Positions 40,557 to 46,295 of a stretch of 46,295 nucleotides of DNA are shown here, piece by piece (positions within the stretch are counted from its first letter, which is position 1; the number at the start of each line of letters is the position of its first letter). The notes under the pieces were generated by a model that searched no databases, was not told the origin of the DNA, and was given only the letters and a program-made list of their open reading frames with translations. This stretch comes from Minisyncoccota bacterium. GTDB taxonomy: Bacteria; Patescibacteriota; Minisyncoccia; Minisyncoccales; RBG-13-42-11. Made by a program: the position numbers and the translations under genes. The stretch covers positions 1 through 46,295 of the forward strand of contig JAQTPY010000006.1 of the NCBI GenBank assembly GCA_028712445.1. Direction: 5' to 3'.

Positions 40557-40615
40557 GTTAAAATATATCTGTGGATGAATTTCAACTTGATTCTGCGCCT
40601 GCAAGTTAAAATATA
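40557..40615. repeat. Direct repeat upstream of greA
   Basis: The 12-base sequence AGTTAAAATATA occurs at 40557-40568 and 40604-40615. It resembles -10 elements and may be an operator or paired promoters. Role unknown. Confidence 0.7.
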
Positions 40616-40663
40616 GTTCTTTGAAATGAAATCTTTGTGAAGATTTTAAAGAAAAAATTTAAC

Positions 40664-40692
40664 AAAAAAGAGCTGCTTTCAGCAGCCCTCTT
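40664..40692 (-). terminator. Terminator after the response regulator
   Basis: Minus strand GCTGCT/AGCAGC stem with a 3-base loop, followed by six T. Confidence 0.75.
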
Positions 40693-40696
40693 AATA

Positions 40697-41371
40697 TTAT
40701 TCGCCCTTTAATCTATATCCCACCCCTCTGATTGTTTCGATCATTTTTGAATGATTATTTCCTATTTTTTTTCTCAGATTCTTAATATGAACGTCAACCA
40801 CATTGCTGAAAGAACTAAAGTCAAAATCCCAAAGATTATCCAAGATCTGATCGCGATTGATTACCTGGTTCGGATGCCTCATTAAATATTCCAACAGACG
40901 GAATTCCTTTAAAGTGAGGGAAATTTCTTTTGCCCCCCTATGCACTCTTTGGGTAAGGGAATTCAACATCAGATCTGAGACTGTCAGTTCTTCAGCCAGC
41001 ATCTTTGCCGGCCTCCTTATTATGGCGCGCATTCTGGCCAACAGCTCAGGAAAAGCAAATGGTTTAACTAAATAATCGTCTGCCCCTTCATCTAATAGAT
41101 GAATTTTTTCTTCAGTGTCGGCTTTTGCAGTTAAAATCAAAATCGGAACCGTGATTCCTTTTTTTCTTATGTTTTTACAAATTTCTGCTCCATCTTTTTT
41201 AGGAAGCATCAGATCGAGAATGATTAAATCATAGTCCATGTAGTGAAGCTCCAGCCTTCTTTCTCCCGCTTCTCCATCAGTTAAATAATCGACCGCATAT
41301 CCTTCCTTTCCCAGCCCGGTTTTCAGCATTTGAACCAGAACCTCATCATCCTCGATAATTAAAATTTTCAT
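40697..41371 (-). CDS. OmpR-family response regulator
   Basis: A 224-residue regulator. The receiver has the acidic pair D8/D9, the phosphorylation site D53 (ILDLMLPKKDG) and the switch lysine in PILILTAKAD. The winged-helix effector ends IRGVGYRLKGE. The start ATG 41371 has a strong ribosome site (GGAGGGAG) 7 bases upstream; a TTG further up is unlikely. No histidine kinase is encoded within the window on either side, so it is an orphan here. Confidence 0.95.
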   Translation of the reverse strand: MKILIIEDDEVLVQMLKTGLGKEGYAVDYLTDGEAGERRLELHYMDYDLIILDLMLPKKDGAEICKNIRKKGITVPILILTAKADTEEKIHLLDEGADDYLVKPFAFPELLARMRAIIRRPAKMLAEELTVSDLMLNSLTQRVHRGAKEISLTLKEFRLLEYLMRHPNQVINRDQILDNLWDFDFSSFSNVVDVHIKNLRKKIGNNHSKMIETIRGVGYRLKGE

Positions 41372-41429
41372 GTTTATTCTCCCTCCTAACTGGAATCTGG
41401 CTGCAAAATTCAATTTGCATCAGACCCCA

Positions 41430-41443
41430 AGTATATTTTAACA
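41430..41443 (-). promoter_or_regulatory. Promoter for the response regulator
   Basis: Minus strand: extended -10 TGTTAAAAT overlapping a TATACT. -35 is weak. The leader is about 60 bases. Confidence 0.45.
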
Positions 41444-41470
41444 AAAATATGCTTATTGGAACAATGCGGG

Positions 41471-42487
41471 TCAAATCTGCTTCCCTGCCAATTGGCCGCA
41501 GGCCGCGTCTATGTCCTCTCCGAAACGAAACCTCTGGGTAACGCTGATCCCATTCTTTTCCAGAATTTCCCTGAATTTTTTTATTCTTTCAGTTCCAGAT
41601 GGTTGAAAAATTCCCGTCGGATTGTAAGTAATAAGATTAATGAAAAAAAGATTGTTGTTTGCAGAAAGAGTTTTTTTTGTCAAACTTGCCAGCTTTTCGG
41701 CCATTTCGTCTGAATCATTAACATCTCTGATCATAAGATACTCTATCATAACCCTTCTCTTTGTTTCTTTAATGTATTCTTCCACAGTGTTTAAAACGCT
41801 CTTTATTGGATATTTTCTGTTTACCTGCATTATTCGAGATCTTAAACCATCTTCAGGCGCATGAAGGGACACGGCTAAATTTATCTGCATGCTTTCTTTA
41901 GCCAAATTTTTTATTCCCTCAATAATCCCCACTGTGGATATTGAAAAATGTCTGGCCCCCAGATTAAAACCATCTTTATCGTTAAGAATCTTGACTGCCG
42001 AAATCACGTTATCGTAATTTAAAAAAGGTTCTCCCATGCCCATAAAGACGATACTGGTCACCTTTCCCCCTTTTTTCTTTAAAAGACGGGAAAAATGAAT
42101 TATTTGTTCGACTATCTCCCAGGAATCAAGATTTCTTTTAAATCCCATTTTGCCTGTAGCGCAAAAAGAACAGCCCAGAGGGCAACCGGCCTGAGAAGAA
42201 ACGCAAACCGTGTTTCTGCCGTCCTTATGGCGCATTAATACGGTTTCAATCTTTAGACCGTCTTTAAGGGTGATTAAGGATTTTATTGTGTCCTTATCTT
42301 TCGAAATAAAATCTTTTGCAGATATGTTGATGGGACATTTATCCTCCAGCTCCTTCCTTAAATTCAATGGAAAAACACTGGCTTCCTGCCAGCTTTCAAT
42401 CAAATTCTGGAAAAGAGCTTTCTTGGCCTGTTTCAGTCTGAAAGAAGGCTCTTTTTTAAATAAATTATCGAATTGATCAAGGTTCAT
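41471..42487 (-). CDS. rlmN: 23S rRNA (adenine2503-C2)-methyltransferase
   Basis: Radical-SAM methylase of 23S A2503 and of some tRNAs. The cluster is CPLGCSFC (C106, C110 and C113 counted from 42499), GMGEP is the SAM motif, and the methyl-carrier cysteine is in DAACGQLAG near the C-terminus. The length of about 340 residues is normal. Two starts are possible; ATG 42487 is 10 bases after an extended -10 that overlaps the longer start at 42499. Confidence 0.95.
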   Translation of the reverse strand: MNLDQFDNLFKKEPSFRLKQAKKALFQNLIESWQEASVFPLNLRKELEDKCPINISAKDFISKDKDTIKSLITLKDGLKIETVLMRHKDGRNTVCVSSQAGCPLGCSFCATGKMGFKRNLDSWEIVEQIIHFSRLLKKKGGKVTSIVFMGMGEPFLNYDNVISAVKILNDKDGFNLGARHFSISTVGIIEGIKNLAKESMQINLAVSLHAPEDGLRSRIMQVNRKYPIKSVLNTVEEYIKETKRRVMIEYLMIRDVNDSDEMAEKLASLTKKTLSANNNLFFINLITYNPTGIFQPSGTERIKKFREILEKNGISVTQRFRFGEDIDAACGQLAGKQI

Positions 42488-42497
42488 GTTTAATCTC

Positions 42498-42506
42498 ATG
42501 ATATCA
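42498..42506 (-). promoter_or_regulatory. Extended -10 for rlmN
   Basis: Minus strand TGATATCAT. It includes the upstream ATG at 42499, so the used start is probably 42487. No good -35. Confidence 0.5.
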
Positions 42507-42520
42507 AAAAATAGAATCTT

Positions 42521-42548
42521 TTTACATTTTAAAATGTTATGTTAAAAT
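42521..42548 (+). promoter_or_regulatory. Promoter for the debranching-enzyme-like gene
   Basis: -35 TTTACA, 16-base spacer, extended -10 TGTTAAAAT. The predicted start near 42555 lies after the ATG at 42539, so translation probably begins at ATG 42572. Confidence 0.65.
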
Positions 42549-42571
42549 ATTCACGAAAATTAAAAACGAAA

Positions 42572-43774
42572 ATGGCATTAGTAAATTCAAAAAAAATTGA
42601 AAAGCAGATTGTTGAAAATTTAACAAAACTCAAGGATAAAAAGGGTTTTTTAAGAGCCAATTCGACAAATTACAATCGCCTCTTCGGACGAGACTCCCTT
42701 ATTGCTTCCTGGCAGCTGCTTGATCGGGACCCTGGCATCTGTAAAGCCACTCTTGAAATCCTGTCCAAACTTCAGGGAAAATCGACAAACAGGGAAAAGG
42801 ACGAGGAGCCGGGAAAAATCCTGCACGAAACAGATTTGACAAGAGATGTTCATCCTGAAAACTATTTCTCCTTTCCATACTACGGCTCAGTAGATTCAAC
42901 TCCTCTCTTTTTAATTGTCTTTGCTTTTTATTTCAGAAAGACCAAAGATTTTGATTTTTTAAATTCTCATTGGAAAAACATTCTTGCTGCTTTCAACTGG
43001 ATGGAAACATGCGGAGACAAAGACAAGGATCTGTTTTTGGAATACGAAAGCGCTCATTCCACCGGCTTATTCCACCAATGCTGGAAAGACAGTTTTGAAA
43101 ATCATCTGAAAATGAATCCTCCCGTAGCGATTGTCGAAGCGCAGGGATATCAATACTCTGCCCTAATGGAAATGGCTTATTTGGCAGGAATAAAAAAAGA
43201 TTATGGGCTGGCTCAGTCAGCAGAAAAAAGAGCCAGAGCATTAAAGGAAGTCTTTAACGAAAAATTCTGGCTAAAGGATTGCGATTTCTTTGCTTTAGGG
43301 TTAGACGGAGCCAAAATGCCCAGAAAAGCCATTGCCTCAAACCCGGGATTGCTTTTATTCACAGGTATCGTTGATGAAGAAAAAATCGATCCTACTGTTT
43401 CCCGGCTGTTTAAAGATGATCTTTGGACTCCTTTCGGAATCAGGACTCATTCTTCCCTGGAGTCTGATTTTGACCCTTTTAATTACCATTTGGGAACCAT
43501 CTGGCCTCATGACAACTGGATAATTGCTGAAGGATTGAGAAAATTGGGAAAGAATAAAGAATATAAAAAGGTGAGAGACGCTGTTCTGGAAGCTGTAAAA
43601 GGAACCGGATTCAAATATATGCCCGAATATTACGTAGTTTCGGAGGGAAAACTCATCTGGAGCCCTGGAGCAGGCAACCCTCAGGCCTGGACAGTGGGAG
43701 CAATATCGAATTTTCTTGAAATCAGCCGAACAATTGATGAAAACCAACCCGTGGCACACTCTCTTGACACCTAA
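42572..43774 (+). CDS. Glycogen-debranching-type glycoside hydrolase (GDE_C/MGH1-like)
   Basis: About 400 residues with the alpha/alpha toroid pattern of amylo-alpha-1,6-glucosidase and mannosylglycerate-hydrolase-like proteins: YNRLFGRDSLIASW, YYGSVDSTPLF, VEAQGYQYSALMEMAY, ASNPGLLLFTG and YHLGTIWPHDNWII. Two acidic residues in GRD and WPHDN are likely catalytic. Only the catalytic barrel is present; the N-terminal sugar-binding part of classic debranching enzymes is missing. No glycogen synthesis genes are in view. Start 42572 (MALVNSKK) is chosen over 42539 because the latter precedes the predicted transcription start. Confidence 0.8.
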   Translation: MALVNSKKIEKQIVENLTKLKDKKGFLRANSTNYNRLFGRDSLIASWQLLDRDPGICKATLEILSKLQGKSTNREKDEEPGKILHETDLTRDVHPENYFSFPYYGSVDSTPLFLIVFAFYFRKTKDFDFLNSHWKNILAAFNWMETCGDKDKDLFLEYESAHSTGLFHQCWKDSFENHLKMNPPVAIVEAQGYQYSALMEMAYLAGIKKDYGLAQSAEKRARALKEVFNEKFWLKDCDFFALGLDGAKMPRKAIASNPGLLLFTGIVDEEKIDPTVSRLFKDDLWTPFGIRTHSSLESDFDPFNYHLGTIWPHDNWIIAEGLRKLGKNKEYKKVRDAVLEAVKGTGFKYMPEYYVVSEGKLIWSPGAGNPQAWTVGAISNFLEISRTIDENQPVAHSLDT

Positions 43775-43827
43775 GAGTTATTATTATAAGCTTGTCTTAG
43801 ACTTTAAGTCGGAGTGTTTCGGAAAAC

Positions 43828-43856
43828 AAAGCGACTGAAAGTCAAAGGGTCGCTTT
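43828..43856 (+). terminator. Hairpin after the debranching-type gene
   Basis: Stem AAAGCGAC/GTCGCTTT with a 13-base loop. No long T run follows. Confidence 0.45.
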
Positions 43857-43884
43857 AAACATCTCCATTGGAGATAAAGAAAAG

Positions 43885-43892
43885 TATATAAT
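43885..43892 (+). promoter_or_regulatory. -10 for the small zinc-ribbon gene, leaderless spacing
   Basis: TATATAAT, 4-6 bases before the ATG at 43897. -35 not evident. Confidence 0.45.
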
Positions 43893-43896
43893 ATTT

Positions 43897-44082
43897 ATGG
43901 CATTCGACAATTTCAACGGAGGAAATAAGAATTTTCCTCCTCGCGAGATGGTCAAAGGAAACTGGAAATGCTCAGAGTGCGCAAAGGAAATTACCGAACT
44001 CCCTTTCGCTCCGGCTCCAGACAGACCTATCTACTGCAAAGATTGCTGGGGAAAGAAAAGAGCTGAAAGATTCAGCAGATAA
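43897..44082 (+). CDS. Small CxxC zinc-ribbon protein
   Basis: A 61-residue protein with C25/C28 and C47/C50 (KCSECAKEI and YCKDCWGKK), a zinc ribbon seen in CPR proteins of unknown role. A terminator follows directly, so it is monocistronic. Confidence 0.75.
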   Translation: MAFDNFNGGNKNFPPREMVKGNWKCSECAKEITELPFAPAPDRPIYCKDCWGKKRAERFSR

Positions 44083-44097
44083 GCAAAAAAACAAAAG

Positions 44098-44119
44098 TCC
44101 CGCTCAAAGCGGGATTTTT
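44098..44119 (+). terminator. Terminator after the zinc-ribbon gene
   Basis: Stem TCCCGCT/AGCGGGA, loop CAA, five T. Confidence 0.9.
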
Positions 44120-44144
44120 GTTTTATCAAAAAAAAGAGATGTTA

Positions 44145-44525
44145 TTACACCTCTTCGAGTCTCACTTCGCCAGTATCTATTACTCCCAAGACCATTCTAA
44201 CTTTCAGGTAAGGATACTTAGCTAAAATCAATTCTTTGGCTTCTTGCATTTCTTTCTTATGAAAAGCTCTCTCTTCTTCAAATGAGCTGAACTTGCCATA
44301 AGCCCCGCAATCAGTATGATTGCAAAGAATGACTTCTTTAATATCGTGAAGGTTGACGGAACTTTCCACTTCCTCCATCAAGAAAACTCTGTCTTTGACA
44401 CCGCCAGCCCTTGCATGAATATCGCAATCCCCCAAAAGCCCGTTTGTCTCTAAGTATTCCAGTATTTTTTTCCACAGCCTGAAGTCCTTGCAGAATATAG
44501 CGAAAAATTTACAACGATGACTCAT
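44145..44525 (-). CDS. Very short beta-carbonic-anhydrase-like protein
   Basis: A 126-residue protein carrying both zinc motifs of beta-carbonic anhydrase in order: C12-x-D14-x-R16 and H70-x-x-C73 (CNHTDCGAYG). Typical enzymes are about 200 residues; here the loops between and after the motifs are trimmed. A good ribosome site (GGAGG) precedes the ATG. It may hydrate CO2 or have changed substrate, as some small homologs have; the sequence cannot decide. Confidence 0.75.
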   Translation of the reverse strand: MSHRCKFFAIFCKDFRLWKKILEYLETNGLLGDCDIHARAGGVKDRVFLMEEVESSVNLHDIKEVILCNHTDCGAYGKFSSFEEERAFHKKEMQEAKELILAKYPYLKVRMVLGVIDTGEVRLEEV

Positions 44526-44584
44526 ATTCCTCCAAACGTTTAATAAAATTACTTAGACCACTCTAAGCCATATTTTAAAAAAAA

Positions 44585-44884
44585 TCAAGATCTGCTGAAC
44601 AATTTACGAAGTTCCTTCTTTGCTTCTTCTAGAATCTTCTTTTGGCCTGGATCTAAATTCTTTCCTGCGCGGTTGATATAGAAGTTGAGCATGGACATTG
44701 CCGACTGAAAGGGACCTGCTTTCCTCGTTTTGCTCCTTTCGGCTGACCTCTTAAGGGATAAGGCAATCTTTTTGGGGTTTTTGAGAACAAATACTCCTTT
44801 TTCTAAATCAAGAGCATGACTAAATCTTGTCACTTTGTCTGACCAAAGCTTTCTTGGATCATTATTTTTCAATCTCTGAATCAT
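44585..44884 (-). CDS. DUF3175 protein
   Basis: A 99-residue basic protein. LWSDKVTRFSHALDLEKGVF, KKIALSLKRSAERSK and QSAMSMLNFYINRAGKNL follow the DUF3175 pattern found in proteobacteria and CPR. Function unknown. It overlaps the rluA stop by 23 bases and is probably co-expressed. Confidence 0.8.
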   Translation of the reverse strand: MIQRLKNNDPRKLWSDKVTRFSHALDLEKGVFVLKNPKKIALSLKRSAERSKTRKAGPFQSAMSMLNFYINRAGKNLDPGQKKILEEAKKELRKLFSRS

Positions 44885-45545
44885 CGAATTTAATATATTT
44901 TCTCCATTCTTCAGGAAGAGGAACGGAAATTGTCTTCTCCTCGTCCTTTGTCGCCAGCTTGAAGGAGAGCTGACAGGAAACCAGAGCTATCTCTCTGCCT
45001 GGCAAAGAAGTCGATGAACCATATTTGGTATCTCCTAAAATTGGAAAACCAACTGCGGAAAGCTGGGCTCTTATCTGGTGGAATTTTCCCGTACCCAACG
45101 TTATTCTCAATAAAGAATATTTATCATTCGAGACTACTAATTCGTAAAGGAGAGTGGCTTTTGCGCCCTCCTCATCACTAACGCTAGTTTTTCTGGTAAG
45201 TTCATCCTTTTTTAAGTAATTTACCAATTCTCCTCTTGCCTCCTTTGGCTTGCCTGAAACCAAAGCATAATATATTTTTTTTACTTCGTGGTTTCTGAAC
45301 TGTTCAGAAATCCTGGAAGCTCCCTTGCTGGTTTTAGCAAAGAGAACTATGCCTGAAACCGGCCTGTCTAAACGATGCAAAAGACCAAGGAAAACATTTC
45401 CCGGCTTCTTGTATTTTTCTTTAAGATATTTCTTTACTTCATCAAAAAGACTGGTTTCCCCACTCTTATCTCCCTGTGTCAAAAATCCTGCCGGCTTGAA
45501 AACTGCGATTAAGTGGTTGTCTTCATATAAAATTTTTGGGACCAT
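44862..45545 (-). CDS. RluA-family pseudouridine synthase
   Basis: Isomerises uridine in rRNA or tRNA. HRLDRPVSG (57-65) has the catalytic D60. The second motif GTGKFHQIRAQL follows near residue 150. No S4 domain is present. The target base is not readable. A -10 sits 6 bases before the ATG. Confidence 0.9.
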   Translation of the reverse strand: MVPKILYEDNHLIAVFKPAGFLTQGDKSGETSLFDEVKKYLKEKYKKPGNVFLGLLHRLDRPVSGIVLFAKTSKGASRISEQFRNHEVKKIYYALVSGKPKEARGELVNYLKKDELTRKTSVSDEEGAKATLLYELVVSNDKYSLLRITLGTGKFHQIRAQLSAVGFPILGDTKYGSSTSLPGREIALVSCQLSFKLATKDEEKTISVPLPEEWRKYIKFDDSEIEK

Positions 45546-45551
45546 ATTTTC

Positions 45552-45560
45552 ATATTATCA
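45552..45560 (-). promoter_or_regulatory. Extended -10 for rluA-type gene, leaderless spacing
   Basis: Minus strand TGATAATAT with 6 bases to the ATG at 45545. Confidence 0.5.
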
Positions 45561-45613
45561 GAAAATTAAATTTTATTCAGTAAAAAGTTAATCAAAAATT
45601 AAGATTGGAATTT

Positions 45614-45619
45614 TATACT
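45614..45619 (+). promoter_or_regulatory. Possible -10 for the exported protein gene
   Basis: TATACT, about 52 bases before the ATG at 45671. The leader has a small GACC/GGTC hairpin. -35 is weak. Confidence 0.35.
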
Positions 45620-45670
45620 AAGATTGAAAATGACCAAAGGTCGTCAAATAAATAATTAAAGCATAAAAAT

Positions 45671-46096
45671 ATGACAAAAAAAATCTTTTTTCCAATATGG
45701 CTGCTGCTTCTGTCTGCGCTAATTGCGGGCGCGCCCGCAATTACCAATGCAAATGATAAAAATGATGAATCAGAAGACGGAATTGAGGAATTTATGGAAA
45801 AAGGCAGGGAAAAAATTGAAGAATTTAAAAAGGGTCTTTTAGGAGAAGAAATGCTTATGATGGGCAAGGTTGTTTTGGCAACAGAAAACTCTTTAGTGAT
45901 AAACATTAAAGATAAAGACTACACTGTCAACATTGTTTTTAACGGCATAATCGCAAACCGCGTCTGGGATAAAATGGATCTGGAAGATTTTAAGGAGAAT
46001 GACAGGGTGATGATTTTCGGCAAGATCGAAAAAGACACTATTGAAGCTAAAATGGTAAGGAATATTTCTCAGCCCCCCTTGAAGGAAAATGATTAA
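45671..46096 (+). CDS. Exported protein of unknown function, possibly OB-fold
   Basis: A 141-residue protein with a signal peptide (MTKKIFFPIWLLLLSALIAG, cleavage likely near residue 27), an acidic-basic helix (30-60), then about 75 residues of short strands (MGKVVLATENSLVINIKDKD, RVMIFGKIEKDTIEAKMV) that look like an OB fold as in DUF5666. It has its own promoter and terminator. Confidence 0.6.
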   Translation: MTKKIFFPIWLLLLSALIAGAPAITNANDKNDESEDGIEEFMEKGREKIEEFKKGLLGEEMLMMGKVVLATENSLVINIKDKDYTVNIVFNGIIANRVWDKMDLEDFKENDRVMIFGKIEKDTIEAKMVRNISQPPLKEND

Positions 46097-46116
46097 AAAT
46101 CAAACTACTCTTTAAG

Positions 46117-46145
46117 AAAAACCGCCATTCTACTTGGCGGTTTTT
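46117..46145 (+). terminator. Terminator after the exported protein gene
   Basis: 11-bp stem AAAAACCGCCA/TGGCGGTTTTT, 7-base loop, ending in T. Confidence 0.9.
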
Positions 46146-46162
46146 AATTTTTCAGAAACAAA

Positions 46163-46184
46163 AAACCAGCCAGTAGGCTGATTT
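46163..46184 (-). terminator. Terminator after the RGG-rich protein gene
   Basis: Minus strand 9-bp stem AAATCAGCC/GGCTGGTTT (one U-G pair), loop TACT, then six T. Confidence 0.8.
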
Positions 46185-46211
46185 CTTGCTTTTACAATTC
46201 TTTAAAATTGT

Positions 46212-46295
46212 CTACCAATTGCTGTCTCTGCGACCACCGAATCCGCCGCGTCTGTCTCCTCCGCGAGAATCGCGTCTGAAACCACCTTGAGGTCT
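46212..46295 (-). CDS. C-terminal end of an RGG-rich protein (partial)
   Basis: 27 codons at the window edge, open upstream. The tail is Arg/Gly-rich (GGFRRDSRGGDRRGG) and ends RRDSNW, typical of RNA-binding RRM proteins or DEAD-box helicases. Which one cannot be seen here. A terminator follows. Confidence 0.7.
   Translation of the reverse strand, partial: RPQGGFRRDSRGGDRRGGFGGRRDSNW

Overview
The window looks like a chromosomal segment from a Candidate Phyla Radiation (Patescibacteria) bacterium, most likely Parcubacteria. The evidence is the gene content: a nearly unbroken set of str, S10, spc and alpha ribosomal genes; no uL30 between uS5 and uL15; an RNA polymerase alpha subunit without its C-terminal domain; a short alanyl-tRNA synthetase; a 363-residue adenylate-kinase paralog; Lys-rich r-protein tails; and small zinc-ribbon proteins. 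No stop-codon recoding is needed to read the genes. The lineage is an inference from these traits, not from a database match.

Layout. Positions 83-4127 hold, on the minus strand, infA-rpmJ-rpsM-rpsK-rpsD-rpoA-rplQ-rplM-rpsI behind one strong promoter and ending in a terminator. Positions 4120-10353 hold a membrane-anchored protein of unknown function, alaS, a YkuK-like RNase H-fold protein, tpiA, galT and map. Positions 10350-21540 hold the S10/spc block from rplC to secY and adk. A 483-base gap (21541-22023) with a terminator, promoters and hairpins separates rplC from rpsJ, so rpsJ is grouped with tuf, fusA, rpsG and rpsL (22024-26729). An M50 protease, rpmB on the plus strand and a tRNA-Pro(GGG) follow.

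From 27800 onward the window is accessory in character. A collapsed RhuM/Fic gene lies between two 44/45-identical hairpin repeats. Next to it is a gene-free stretch that reads as a structured RNA with its own near-consensus promoter (28405-28713). Then come a nucleotide kinase paralog, a ComEC-like hydrolase, NrdG/NrdD, and a redox cluster: a thioredoxin fused to a ferredoxin-thioredoxin-reductase-like domain, a 4Fe-4S ferredoxin, and a thioredoxin-CcdA membrane protein. The last 10 kb carries NagZ-like GH3, a hibernation-factor homolog paired with a second zinc-less S4 protein, superoxide dismutase, Gre factor, an orphan response regulator, RlmN, a glycogen-debranching-type hydrolase, a very short beta-carbonic anhydrase, DUF3175, RluA, and the end of an RGG-rich protein.

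How it works together. Most of the window builds the ribosome and starts translation. Many first genes of transcripts (rpsL, rpmB, nagZ-like, comEC-like, rhuM remnant, rluA, alaS) have a -10 element 6-7 bases before the start codon, which suggests leaderless mRNAs. The redox cluster beside nrdDG suggests a ferredoxin-driven thiol relay feeding anaerobic deoxynucleotide synthesis. The most novel candidates are the structured RNA at 28405-28713, the S4-paralog/HPF pair, and the Trx-FTR/ferredoxin/CcdA cluster.
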